The translations under genes were made by a program, and so were the position numbers. Of a stretch of 64,000 nucleotides of DNA, positions 33,460 through 42,644 are shown piece by piece; the stretch's first letter is position 1; each line of letters begins with the position of its first letter. The stretch is from Dyadobacter endophyticus (GTDB lineage Bacteria; Bacteroidota; Bacteroidia; Cytophagales; Spirosomataceae). The stretch spans positions 1,798,426 to 1,862,425 of the forward strand of contig NZ_BMIA01000001.1 in the NCBI RefSeq assembly GCF_014641595.1, read 5' to 3'. The notes beneath the pieces were generated by a model. It made no database searches. It was given only the letters and a program-made list of their open reading frames with translations, and was not told the origin of the DNA.

Positions 33460-36231
33460 CTATCTGCTTAACTGCTTAACGGGAGGTGCAAACTTAGTCA
33501 GATCAATGCCCACCACAGCTGCTTTGTATTCCTCCACATTAGGAATCCGTCCAAGGATAGCAGAAAGTACAACCACCGGTGTGGAAGCAAGCAAGGACTC
33601 TCCTTTTTTACGGTCTGAATCCTCCACGACTCTACCCTGGAAAAGACGGGTTGAAGTCGCCAGAACGGTATCACCTTTGGCCGCTTTTTCCTGGTTACCC
33701 ATGCAAAGGTTACAGCCAGGACGTTCCAGATACATCATATTTTCGTATTCGGTCCGTGCTGCGACTTTCGGGGCATTGTCGTCGAACTCGAAACCAGAAT
33801 ATTTCTGCAATACATCCCAATCACCTTCTTTCTTCAACTCTTCGATAATGTTATACGTAGGCGCAGCCACCACGAGCGGTGCGTGGAATTCAACCTTACC
33901 TTGCTGCTCTTCCAGGTTCTTAAGCATCTGGGAGACGATTTTCAAGTCGCCCTTATGAACCATGCAGGAGCCGACAAAACCAAGATCTACCTTTTTATCT
34001 TCGCCATAGTAGGACAGCGGACGAATGGTATCGTGCGTGTAACGCTTTGAAACCTCTTTATTATTCACATCCGGATCTGCAATCATAGGTTCTACGATCA
34101 CATCAAGGTCAATAACAACCTCGGCGTAATATTTGGCATTCGCATCCGGGGTCAGCGCTGGCTTTTCACCTGATTTAATCTCCGCGATCCGCTTATCCGC
34201 CTTATTGATCAATCCCTGAAGAACCTGCTTGTGGTTTTCCATGCCTTTATCGATCATGATCTGGATCCTGTTTTTCGCAATTTCCAGTGACTCGATCAGC
34301 GTGTCATCCTCAGAAATACAAATTGAAGCCTTAGCCTTCATTTCTGCAGTCCAGTCTGTAAAAGTGAATGCCTGGTCGGCAGGAAGCGTTCCGAGATGAA
34401 CTTCGATGATCCTGCCCTGAAATACATTCTCTCCGCCGAACTTCTGCAACATCTGAGCTTGTGTGGCATGCACCACATCACGGAAATCCATGTGCTCCTT
34501 CATGTCGCCCTTGAAAGTCACTTTCACCGATTCAGGAATCGGCATGGATGCTTCACCGGTAGCCAATGCGAGCGCAACGGTTCCTGAGTCGGCGCCAAAT
34601 GCAACACCTTTGGACATTCTTGTGTGAGAGTCGCCACCGATGATGATCGCCCACTCGTCCACGGTAATGTCGTTAAGCACCTTGTGAATTACGTCGGTCA
34701 TCGAGTGATATTCCCCTTTCGGGTCGCGCGCGGTGATCAAACCGAAGTCATTCATAAACTTCATCAGTTTTGGAATGTTAGCCTGAGCCTTTTTATCCCA
34801 AACTGACGCCGTATGGCAGCCCGACTGGTATGCGCCGTCAACGATCGGAGAAATAACCGTGGCAGCCATAGATTCCAGCTCCTGCGCGGTCATCAAACCC
34901 GTCGTATCCTGCGAACCGACGATATTGACCTCTACACGAACATCTGAACCAGCGTGCAGCACTTTACCCGGCGTAGTACCGACAGCGTTTCTGTTAAAGA
35001 TCTTTTCGACTGCGGTAAGGCCCTGTCCTTCATTAGAAATCTCTTTTGAGGGAGCAAATACCGGTGTTGGTTCGATACCCAGAATCTTCGCTGCAACCGT
35101 CTGAATTTTTTTTCCGAATACGATTGCATACGATCCTCCGGCCCGGATGAATTCCTTTTTCTGAGGTGTAAGTGCCTTCGAAATATCAATCAGTTCCTGA
35201 TCGCCATGATAGAGCTTCTTCGTTTTTGTATTAATGGTCAGAACGGTGCCCGTGGCAACAGAGTAAACTTCTTCAAGAACAGGGTCACCACTTTCATTGC
35301 GGACGACATTACCATTTTCATCGACCTTTTTTACCCAGTTTTTCAGGTCGATACCGATACCACCGGTAACGTCAACCGTTGTGAGGAAAATCGGAGAGAT
35401 GCCATTTGTACCGCCAACGATCGGGGCGATATTGACAAATGGGATGTATGGGCTTGCTTGTTTACCCGTCCAAAGCGCCACGTTATTAACGCCCGACATT
35501 CTGGACGAACCAACGCCCATAGTCCCCTTCTCAGCGATCAACATCACGCTCTTGCCAGGATGTTCTTCCTGCAATACCTTGATTTCCTGTTGTGCCTGTG
35601 GGGTAATCATGCATTTACCGTGCAATTCACGGTCCGACCGGGAGTGAGCCTGGTTGCCCGGAGAGAGCAAATCAGTCGAAATGTCGCCTTCGCCGGCGAT
35701 GTATGTAACAATATGAATTTCTTCGGGGACTTCCGGCAGCTTGGTAAAAAACTCAGCCCGCGCATAGCTTTCGAGAATATCCCTGGCGATTTCATTGCCG
35801 ATTTTGAATGCTTCTTTCAGCCGGTCTGTGTCCGCATCATAAAGGAAAACCTGTGTTTTAAGAACCTCTGCAGCTTGTTTCGCGATAGAGGCTTCGTCAC
35901 CCAGGGCGAGATCGATTAATACGCCAATGGAAGGGCCGCCTTTCATGTGGGACAGCAACTCAAAAGCAAAAGCTGGTGATATTTCTTCGACTACGGATTC
36001 CCCGAGAATGATCTCTTTTAAAAACCTGGCTTTCGCACCGGCAGCACTCGTGGTCCCTGGTAAAGTGTTGTAAATAAAAAATTTAAGAGAGTCTTCCCGG
36101 TGCTCGTTTTCTGAATCTTTGATTTGTGCGATGATCTCACCTAGCAATTCGGCACCATCGATCGGCTTCGGGTGAAGCCCCTGGGTTTTTCTTTCTTCAA
36201 TCTCTTTAATGTAGTCCTGATAGATATTCAT
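33460..36231 (-). CDS. acnB: Aconitate hydratase B / 2-methylisocitrate dehydratase
   Basis: A 923-residue AcnB-type aconitase. The N-terminal HEAT-like domain (MNIYQDYIKEIEERKTQG, FELLSHMKGGPSIGVLIDLAL) is diagnostic and sits before the swivel domain, unlike in other aconitases. Fe-S ligands: Cys in LGFVGSCMVHKGDL and two Cys in ERPGCNLCMGNQ near the C-terminus. The IIGGDSHTRMSKGVAFGADSG segment is conserved. It acts in the TCA cycle and may also dehydrate 2-methylisocitrate. It is first in the operon with the second aconitase. Confidence 0.95.
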   Translation of the reverse strand: MNIYQDYIKEIEERKTQGLHPKPIDGAELLGEIIAQIKDSENEHREDSLKFFIYNTLPGTTSAAGAKARFLKEIILGESVVEEISPAFAFELLSHMKGGPSIGVLIDLALGDEASIAKQAAEVLKTQVFLYDADTDRLKEAFKIGNEIARDILESYARAEFFTKLPEVPEEIHIVTYIAGEGDISTDLLSPGNQAHSRSDRELHGKCMITPQAQQEIKVLQEEHPGKSVMLIAEKGTMGVGSSRMSGVNNVALWTGKQASPYIPFVNIAPIVGGTNGISPIFLTTVDVTGGIGIDLKNWVKKVDENGNVVRNESGDPVLEEVYSVATGTVLTINTKTKKLYHGDQELIDISKALTPQKKEFIRAGGSYAIVFGKKIQTVAAKILGIEPTPVFAPSKEISNEGQGLTAVEKIFNRNAVGTTPGKVLHAGSDVRVEVNIVGSQDTTGLMTAQELESMAATVISPIVDGAYQSGCHTASVWDKKAQANIPKLMKFMNDFGLITARDPKGEYHSMTDVIHKVLNDITVDEWAIIIGGDSHTRMSKGVAFGADSGTVALALATGEASMPIPESVKVTFKGDMKEHMDFRDVVHATQAQMLQKFGGENVFQGRIIEVHLGTLPADQAFTFTDWTAEMKAKASICISEDDTLIESLEIAKNRIQIMIDKGMENHKQVLQGLINKADKRIAEIKSGEKPALTPDANAKYYAEVVIDLDVIVEPMIADPDVNNKEVSKRYTHDTIRPLSYYGEDKKVDLGFVGSCMVHKGDLKIVSQMLKNLEEQQGKVEFHAPLVVAAPTYNIIEELKKEGDWDVLQKYSGFEFDDNAPKVAARTEYENMMYLERPGCNLCMGNQEKAAKGDTVLATSTRLFQGRVVEDSDRKKGESLLASTPVVVLSAILGRIPNVEEYKAAVVGIDLTKFAPPVKQLSR

Positions 36232-36281
36232 GATGAAATCTTTTCTATGTTAAAGGCAATATCTGTTGTCAATAAAACGGG

Positions 36282-36289
36282 CAAAAGTA
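36282..36289 (-). promoter_or_regulatory. Candidate -7 element (TACTTTTG) of acnB
   Basis: On the minus strand TACTTTTG matches TAnnTTTG, 51 bp before the acnB ATG at 36231. No clear -33 TTG is present at 17-23 bp. Confidence 0.4.
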
Positions 36290-36487
36290 CGAAATTACGG
36301 AATATACGGGGGCATTCCGGCCGATTTTCCCTACTATTTAAAACCAGTATATTCTAGCCGTACATTTAAATAACCTCCACAAAAATATTTTTGTTCTGAC
36401 AACCTGTATATTGAGGAAATAATTTGAAACGCCCCTTCGGGGAGGCACTGCGGCGGGTTCCGTTTTTCCGCCACCTTTTATCTGCAC

Positions 36488-36520
36488 TTTGATTTTTTCT
36501 AGGATTGTGCCCTATATTTG
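36488..36520 (+). promoter_or_regulatory. Candidate topA promoter (TTTG-N21-TATATTTG)
   Basis: TTTG at 36488-36491 and TATATTTG at 36513-36520, spaced 21 bp, match the Bacteroidota promoter pattern. The topA ATG is at 36560. Confidence 0.6.
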
Positions 36521-36559
36521 GACATTCAAAGTGCTACCAGGTCCCTTAATTAGAAAGTT

Positions 36560-38941
36560 ATGTCAAAAAATCTGGTGATCGTAGAGTCACCGGCGAAGGC
36601 CAAAACCATTGAAAGTTACCTAGGGCAGGATTTCACTGTCAAGTCCAGTTTCGGACATGTCCGTGACCTCCCGGAACACGATATGGGTGTTGATGTTGAG
36701 CATGATTTCCAACCTTCCTACGAAATCTCCTCCGATAAAGTCAAAGTCATTTCAGAGCTGAAAAAACTGGCAAAAGATGCCGAAGTATGGCTCGCAACGG
36801 ATGATGACCGCGAGGGAGAAGCTATTTCCTGGCATTTGAAGGAGGCCCTCGGCCTGCCCGACGATACCAAGCGGATCGTATTTCGTGAGATCACCAAAAC
36901 CGCTCTTCAGAATGCAATCGCCAAACCGCGGACCATCGATGCAGACCTGGTAGACGCCCAGCAGGCACGCCGTATTCTCGACCGTCTTGTGGGTTACGAA
37001 CTTTCACCGGTACTTTGGAAAAAGATCCGGATCGGTAAATCGAACCTATCCGCTGGCCGGGTACAATCGGTGGCTGTACGTATAGTAGTAGAGCGCGAGC
37101 GGGAGATCGATGCATTTAAAAGTAAAAGCAGCTTTAAAGTAACCGCCCACTTCGACCTGGGTAACGGCAAGGTGCTCAATGCGGAGCTCGCGAAGAACTT
37201 CCCTACCGAGCAGGAAGCATTCCAGTTTCTGGAAAAATGCATCGGCGCGGAATTCTCGATCCGCAATCTTGAAGTAAAACCAGCTAAAAAATCACCAGCA
37301 CCGCCATTTACAACTTCTACATTACAACAGGAAGCATCCCGTAAGCTGAGCTTTTCGGTAGCGCAGACGATGACCGTCGCGCAGCGATTGTATGAAGCCG
37401 GTAAGATTTCCTACATGCGTACCGACTCTACCAACCTGTCGGAAGAAGCGTTGGATAAGTCAAAGCAGCAGATCACGAAAGAATATGGGGATGAATATCA
37501 CAATCGCCGTATATTCAAAACCAAGTCCGAGTCGGCACAAGAAGCGCACGAAGCTATCCGCCCTACCGATTTCTCTACGCTGGTAGGCAGCAGCGACCGC
37601 AACGAGCAGCGCTTGTACGAACTGATCTGGAAACGCGCCATCGCGTCACAAATGTCGGACGCCCAACTGGAACGCACGACGGCGACCATCGGCATTTCGA
37701 CCACGTCGGAAGAACTCGTGGCCCAAGGTGAAGTGATCAAATTCGAAGGGTTCCTGAAAGTTTACCTCGAATCCAGCGACGATGAGGCGGACGAAGAACA
37801 AAAAGGAATGCTTCCCCCGCTGAACATCGGTCAGATATTGAAACTGACCGATATGAAGGCGACAGAGAGATTTACCCGTAACCCGCCGCGTTATACAGAG
37901 GCGAGTTTGGTAAAAAAGCTGGAAGAAATGGGGATTGGGCGGCCGTCCACTTATGCGCCCACGATCTCGACGATCCTGAAACGGGAATATATAGTAAAGG
38001 AAGACCGTCAGGGTTTTGAAAGAGAATTCAAAGAAATAACCCTTGCCAATGAGCAGATCAAAAGCAAGGTCAATAAAGAAGTGTACGGTTCGGAAAAAGC
38101 TAAACTCTTTCCTACCAGCACCGGAATGGTGGTCAACGACTTCCTCGTAAGCCATTTCCAGGATATTGTCGATTATTCTTTCACCGCTAGCGTTGAAAAG
38201 GATTTCGACCACATCGCGGACGGTCAACTCGGCTGGCAGCAGATGATCAAGGACTTTTACACGCCATTCCAGAAGAAAGTGGCCGAAGCACGCGAAGAAG
38301 CGATTGATAGGAGCCTTACTTCCCGTGATTTGGGTGAAGATCCGGCGACGGGCAAGAAAGTGTCCGTGAGGATCGGGAAATACGGGCCCTATGTGCAGAT
38401 CGGCGATGTAGAAGATGAAGAAAAGCCGCGTTTTGCGAGCCTGGCGAAGGGCCAGCTGATGGAAACGATCACGTTAGATGAGGCATTCGAACTATTCAAA
38501 CTACCGCGTCAGGTTGGTTTCTTCGAGGATAAGGATATGGTCGTGAATGTCGGCAAATTCGGCCCTTATGTGAAGCACGACGGAAAGTACTACTCGCTGG
38601 CCAAGACCGACGATCCGATGGCAGTTACGGAGGACCGACTGGTGGAAATCATCGAAGAAAAGCGTTTGCAGGACTCTAACCGTACGATTAAAGAGTTTGC
38701 GGAAGATCCTGAGGCGAAGGTTCTCAACGGACGGTACGGACCTTACATTGCTTTTGGAAAGAAAAATGTGAAGATCCCGAAAGGTACCGAGCCGGCTTCG
38801 CTGACTTATGACCAGGTATTGAAACTGGCGGCTGAGACGCCGGATAAGCCTGCGGGACGCGGTGGTGCAAGAAAGCCAGCCGCAGCGAAGGCTCCTGCGG
38901 CGAAAAAGCCCGCCGCTAAAAAAGCAACGAAAAAAAGTTAG
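36560..38941 (+). CDS. topA: DNA topoisomerase I (type IA)
   Basis: A 793-residue enzyme relaxing negative supercoils. The TOPRIM domain is N-terminal (MSKNLVIVESPAKAKTIESY, with the acidic DDDRE at 81-85). The catalytic tyrosine is Tyr285 in GKISYMRTDSTNLS. The C-terminus lacks zinc-ribbon Cys clusters and instead has three repeats of the type GKYGPYVQIGD, GKFGPYVKHDG and GRYGPYIAFGK (about 610-745). A Lys/Ala/Pro-rich tail from 765 to 793 is probably a DNA-binding extension. The sirtuin and folD genes follow closely and are likely cotranscribed. Confidence 0.96.
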   Translation: MSKNLVIVESPAKAKTIESYLGQDFTVKSSFGHVRDLPEHDMGVDVEHDFQPSYEISSDKVKVISELKKLAKDAEVWLATDDDREGEAISWHLKEALGLPDDTKRIVFREITKTALQNAIAKPRTIDADLVDAQQARRILDRLVGYELSPVLWKKIRIGKSNLSAGRVQSVAVRIVVEREREIDAFKSKSSFKVTAHFDLGNGKVLNAELAKNFPTEQEAFQFLEKCIGAEFSIRNLEVKPAKKSPAPPFTTSTLQQEASRKLSFSVAQTMTVAQRLYEAGKISYMRTDSTNLSEEALDKSKQQITKEYGDEYHNRRIFKTKSESAQEAHEAIRPTDFSTLVGSSDRNEQRLYELIWKRAIASQMSDAQLERTTATIGISTTSEELVAQGEVIKFEGFLKVYLESSDDEADEEQKGMLPPLNIGQILKLTDMKATERFTRNPPRYTEASLVKKLEEMGIGRPSTYAPTISTILKREYIVKEDRQGFEREFKEITLANEQIKSKVNKEVYGSEKAKLFPTSTGMVVNDFLVSHFQDIVDYSFTASVEKDFDHIADGQLGWQQMIKDFYTPFQKKVAEAREEAIDRSLTSRDLGEDPATGKKVSVRIGKYGPYVQIGDVEDEEKPRFASLAKGQLMETITLDEAFELFKLPRQVGFFEDKDMVVNVGKFGPYVKHDGKYYSLAKTDDPMAVTEDRLVEIIEEKRLQDSNRTIKEFAEDPEAKVLNGRYGPYIAFGKKNVKIPKGTEPASLTYDQVLKLAAETPDKPAGRGGARKPAAAKAPAAKKPAAKKATKKS

Positions 38942-38964
38942 CACACTTAAACACGAAGAAGCCC

Positions 38965-39654
38965 ATGAAAAAACTGGTTGTACTTTCCGGAGCAGGGGTC
39001 AGCGCTGAGAGCGGGATCAGTACTTTTCGGGACAATAATGGGCTTTGGGATAATTTCCGGATTGAAGATGTGGCTACGCCGGAGGCCTGGGTCCGGAACC
39101 AGGAGTTGGTACTGGATTTTTATAACCAGCGGCGGAAACAGGCGGCCGATGTGAAACCCAATGCGGCACATTACGCGCTGGCAGAGCTGGAAAAACATTT
39201 CGATGTAACCATCGTGACGCAGAATGTCGATAACCTGCATGAAATTGCAGGCTCTACGAAAGTGATCCATTTGCATGGCGAGCTTTTCAAATCGCGGAGC
39301 ACGAAAGATCCGAAGCTGGTGTATGAAATGACGGGCTGGGAACTGAAAACGGGCGATTTGTGCGAATTGGGAAGTCAGCTGCGGCCGCATATCGTGTGGT
39401 TCGGCGAGGAAGTGCCGATGATGGAAGTAGCGGTGGACGTTACCGAGCAGGCGGACATGTTCCTGGTAATCGGTACTTCGCTGGCCGTTTACCCGGCGGC
39501 AGGACTCGTGCATTATGTTCCCATCGGCAAGCGCATTTATATTGTAGACCCGGCCAAGCCGGACATTACATTAAAATCCAATATGATTTTCATTCAGGAA
39601 AAGGCAACTACCGGAATGCAAACGTTGATCAAGAAATATTTACTACCTGAATAA
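38965..39654 (+). CDS. cobB: NAD-dependent protein deacylase (Sir2 family)
   Basis: A 229-residue sirtuin. The NAD-binding [15 protein letters not shown] is at 9-23, QNVDNLH at 86-92 and the catalytic His104 in IHLHGEL. Tyr53-x-x-Arg56 (FYNQRR) is the pair that binds acidic acyl groups in SIRT5/CobB, so desuccinylation or demalonylation is possible besides deacetylation. Only one Cys (about 135) is present in the small-domain region where sirtuins usually have four zinc-binding Cys. It lies 23 bp after topA and 2 bp before folD. Confidence 0.92.
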   Translation: MKKLVVLSGAGVSAESGISTFRDNNGLWDNFRIEDVATPEAWVRNQELVLDFYNQRRKQAADVKPNAAHYALAELEKHFDVTIVTQNVDNLHEIAGSTKVIHLHGELFKSRSTKDPKLVYEMTGWELKTGDLCELGSQLRPHIVWFGEEVPMMEVAVDVTEQADMFLVIGTSLAVYPAAGLVHYVPIGKRIYIVDPAKPDITLKSNMIFIQEKATTGMQTLIKKYLLPE

Positions 39655-39656
39655 TA

Positions 39657-40538
39657 ATGCAACTACTCGACGGGAAAGCTATTTCTTCCCAAATAAAATC
39701 TGAAATCAAGGCCGAGGTTGAACAATGGGTGGCCGGAGGTGGCAAAAAGCCGCACTTGGCTGCAATCCTCGTGGGACAGGACGGTGCCAGCGAAACTTAC
39801 GTAGCTTCCAAAATCCGTAGCTGCGAAGAAATCGGCTTTACTTCCACCCTGCTGCGTTTTGACGCCGACACAACCGAGGCACAACTTCTTGAAGCAGTAG
39901 AATCCCTGAACAACGATCCCGATGTGGACGGTTTTATCGTTCAGTTGCCGCTTCCAAAACACATTTCGGAAAACACGGTAATGGAAGCTGTAAACCCCGC
40001 GAAAGACGTGGACGGTTTCCATCCGATCAATGTAGGCAGAATGTGCAAAGGCTTGCCCGCTTACATTTCCGCGACACCGTTCGGCATTCTGGAAATGCTG
40101 ATCCGCGCAGGAATCGAAACGAGCGGCAAGCATTGCGTGGTAATCGGCCGCAGCCAGATCGTGGGCTTACCCATGAGCATCCTCATGCAGCGCAACACCT
40201 ACCCGGGCAACAGCACTGTGACAATTACGCACAGCAAAACCCAAAACCTGAAAGAGATCTGCCAGTCGGCCGATATCCTGATCGTCGCCTTGGGCCGCCC
40301 TGAGTTTGTGAAAGCCGACTATGTGAAAGAGGGTGCCGTAGTGGTCGACGTGGGCATCACCCGCGTGGCCGATGCTACGAAGAAAAGTGGCTTCTCGATC
40401 AAAGGCGATGTCGACTTCAATGACGTGGCGCCAAAGGCCGGCTTCATTACGCCGGTGCCGGGCGGTGTGGGGTTAATGACCATTTGCGGACTGCTAACTA
40501 ATACTTTCAAGGCTGCTAAGAAGGAAATTTATAAGTAA
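39657..40538 (+). CDS. folD: Bifunctional methylenetetrahydrofolate dehydrogenase/cyclohydrolase
   Basis: A 293-residue one-carbon enzyme interconverting 5,10-methylene- and 10-formyl-tetrahydrofolate with NADP. Conserved features: [17 protein letters not shown] with the catalytic Lys near 55, the [12 protein letters not shown] folate segment, [11 protein letters not shown] in the Rossmann domain and the C-terminal [11 protein letters not shown]. Full length. It lies 2 bp after cobB; a terminator at 40578-40625 ends the topA-cobB-folD group. Confidence 0.95.
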   Translation: MQLLDGKAISSQIKSEIKAEVEQWVAGGGKKPHLAAILVGQDGASETYVASKIRSCEEIGFTSTLLRFDADTTEAQLLEAVESLNNDPDVDGFIVQLPLPKHISENTVMEAVNPAKDVDGFHPINVGRMCKGLPAYISATPFGILEMLIRAGIETSGKHCVVIGRSQIVGLPMSILMQRNTYPGNSTVTITHSKTQNLKEICQSADILIVALGRPEFVKADYVKEGAVVVDVGITRVADATKKSGFSIKGDVDFNDVAPKAGFITPVPGGVGLMTICGLLTNTFKAAKKEIYK

Positions 40539-40577
40539 GACGTGGGCCGACGGTCGCAGTAAATGAATCGTTTCCAT

Positions 40578-40625
40578 AAAAGCCGGAACGTCAGGATGTA
40601 AGCAAACCCTGAGCTTCCGGCTTTT
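40578..40625 (+). terminator. Terminator after folD
   Basis: An 11-bp outer stem AAAAGCCGGAA (40578-40588) with TTCCGGCTTTT (40615-40625), and an inner TCAGG/CCTGA pairing (40591-40595 with 40608-40612). A T-run follows to 40627. Confidence 0.85.
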
Positions 40626-40724
40626 TTATGTTAAAAACTCAAAAAAAGAAGTAAGAAAGTTGCTGATTTCGTTTTTTACTAAAAGATTTGTCAATTAGTA
40701 GGGATTCACGGAAAGGTCATACTT

Positions 40725-41867
40725 ATGAGCATCGTCAGCAACAACATCAAGTATCTAAGAAGGCTGAACGGCCTGACACAGGAACAGTTTGCCCGTAAGA
40801 TCGCGATCAAAAGGTCGTTACTGGGAGCTTACGAGGAAGCACGGGCCAATCCGAACCTTACTAATCTCAAAAACATGGCGGCCGCATTCGGCGTTAGCGT
40901 TGATAATTTGCTAAAAAACGACTTGCGAAGGCTAAGGGAAACACCTGAAATGTCGCTGCCGCTGACCACATCCCGGCAAATGACCGTTTCCCACTCGGGT
41001 GCCATGCCCCAACCTACGCCTACACGTACACCCGGGTACACGGAGCCGCAGCCATTGTCAAAAATCGTCGAAACATACCAGCAGCCTGAACAGCCGCTTC
41101 GACAGGTATCCCGGCAGATCAGCCTCAAACCTGTTAGCGGGGAAATACATCAGTCGGCAGCGCCCCAGCCGGGAGCACCCCAGCCAATCCACCAGTTTAA
41201 TACGGCCGGTCAGCAGGCGGCACATTATCGCGCCCAGCCAGCACCGCAGCAAGAGGTATTCAGGCAGCCGACGTATCAGGAAACATCAGCGCGCCAGCCG
41301 GGCACGCCTCCTCAGGCAGCCGATATACCTACATTTAATAATCAATACCAAACTCCGCAATTCAATGCTGCGGTGGAGCAGCCCGCCCAGCACTACCCTA
41401 CCATTCAATGGATAGCGCGCGACAAGCAGGCGGAGTACATTGCCAATTTTCAGAATCCGGGCTACTTGAACGGTTTGCCGCTGTTCCAGTTGCCAAACCT
41501 GCCTTCGGGCTACTATCGCGCATTTGAAAGCGGCGAAGATTTTATGTACCCGGGCTCCATTCTTGTGGGCACTTTCATCCGTAACTGGTACGATATCAAG
41601 GATGGACTGCAATATGTTTTTCTGCTGAGAGGCCACGGCCTGATTTACCGAAATGTATTCAATCAGGTAAAAACAGCGGGTGTGTTGCTGCTCACATCGG
41701 ACAATCCGTCGATAGAAGAGCTCGAAGTTCCTTTGCAGGATGTGCTGGAAGTGTGGGAAGTGAAGGCTTTCGTGAGCGTGCAGATGCCTTTGCCTCAGCC
41801 TTCACTCGAACGGGTGACTCAGCTCGTGGATGAATTGCAAATAGAGCTGAGCCAGTACCGTCAGTAA
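40725..41867 (+). CDS. XRE regulator with Gln/Pro-rich linker and LexA/S24-like C-terminal domain
   Basis: A 380-residue protein in three parts. Residues 1-66 form an XRE HTH (NNIKYLRRLNGLTQEQFARK, with the recognition helix RSLLGAYEEARANP). Residues about 75-225 are a low-complexity Gln/Pro/Ala linker. Residues about 240-350 resemble the S24/LexA beta fold (YYRAFESGEDFMYPGSILVGTF, VFLLRGHGLIYRNVF). The expected catalytic Ser of the GDSM motif and the following Lys are not visible: the positions read EDFM and Arg. A short coiled coil ends the protein (358-378). It probably regulates genes in response to an unknown signal without self-cleavage. Confidence 0.82.
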   Translation: MSIVSNNIKYLRRLNGLTQEQFARKIAIKRSLLGAYEEARANPNLTNLKNMAAAFGVSVDNLLKNDLRRLRETPEMSLPLTTSRQMTVSHSGAMPQPTPTRTPGYTEPQPLSKIVETYQQPEQPLRQVSRQISLKPVSGEIHQSAAPQPGAPQPIHQFNTAGQQAAHYRAQPAPQQEVFRQPTYQETSARQPGTPPQAADIPTFNNQYQTPQFNAAVEQPAQHYPTIQWIARDKQAEYIANFQNPGYLNGLPLFQLPNLPSGYYRAFESGEDFMYPGSILVGTFIRNWYDIKDGLQYVFLLRGHGLIYRNVFNQVKTAGVLLLTSDNPSIEELEVPLQDVLEVWEVKAFVSVQMPLPQPSLERVTQLVDELQIELSQYRQ

Positions 41868-41870
41868 TTA

Positions 41871-42644
41871 CTATTTCGAAAGCGTATTGAACAATGCCTC
41901 TATTTTCGCGAGGTCTTTACTCTTAGAAGTCGTTTCCAAAACGGCTACACCTATTTGATACCACAGACCGTCTCCGGCAGTGAGGTACTTGCCACGGTTG
42001 GTGGGGATGCTTTCAGACGCATTGTCGGCCACGAATTCAGCTTTGTAAACTGTATCCATTATTTTTTGCAACTGATCCCAATGCAGTTTACGCGGCGCGC
42101 CCGCATTCTTGCTTAATGTAAATTCTTTTTGACCGAACGACGCTTTCAGGTCGATGGTCAGTTTGCTGTCATTATCGATATCGACGTAAGTCAACTCGAA
42201 AGGCTTTTCACGGCCGGCGGTTTCGAAGATCGCCTGCATCATCTCCTGCAAAAAGTACGACCACCTTTCCTTATCGACCGGGTAAATGGTTACGCGTTTG
42301 TCGTTTTCGTCGAGTTCTATTTCGATAAAGTCTTCGTATTCACTTTCCTCGCGCTTACGAATGGTTTTAGAGCCCTCAAAAATCTCCCTAAACTCGCTGA
42401 TCCAAACTGCTGGCAAAGTGCCTTTCCATCTGTAATCGTCGTCTTTGGTAAAACCTTCGTCATATATTTCGTCGTCGGTCAGTTCTATGCGGTCGTTGTA
42501 TACAATATCGAAATCTATAAGCAATTCCTCCGCCGACTGAATGTCCAGTTTCAACGTGTAAAAGTGGGCAAAAGGGGCCGGAACTACCGGAGCTGTCTGA
42601 TAGCGAACAATATAATGACCCGGTATTTGAAGATTTTTATCCAT
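41871..42644 (-). CDS. Conserved-looking hypothetical protein
   Basis: A 257-residue acidic soluble protein without signal peptide or membrane helix. No motif I recognise. Segments such as WKGTLPAVWISEFREIF and ERWSYFLQEMMQAIFETAG suggest a mixed alpha/beta fold. Its start overlaps the menE end by 8 bp, so it is translated from the menE transcript, and it may assist menaquinone synthesis, but this is context only. It converges with the XRE gene, 3 bp apart. Confidence 0.75.
   Translation of the reverse strand: MDKNLQIPGHYIVRYQTAPVVPAPFAHFYTLKLDIQSAEELLIDFDIVYNDRIELTDDEIYDEGFTKDDDYRWKGTLPAVWISEFREIFEGSKTIRKREESEYEDFIEIELDENDKRVTIYPVDKERWSYFLQEMMQAIFETAGREKPFELTYVDIDNDSKLTIDLKASFGQKEFTLSKNAGAPRKLHWDQLQKIMDTVYKAEFVADNASESIPTNRGKYLTAGDGLWYQIGVAVLETTSKSKDLAKIEALFNTLSK

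Larger units (their letters stand above)
36232..36559. other. Intergenic region acnB/topA
   Basis: 328 bp between divergent genes. It holds a candidate acnB promoter (36282-36289, minus strand), a candidate topA promoter (36488-36520), and between them a short CCCC-TTC-GGGG hairpin (about 36432-36442) followed by a weak GGCGG/CCGCC stem (36452-36456 with 36468-36472). No open frame with coding character was seen. Confidence 0.6.

Noticed and set aside
40945..41400. Repetitive CAGCC/CCGCAG-type DNA
   Set aside because: Explained by Gln/Pro codons of the linker in the XRE protein.
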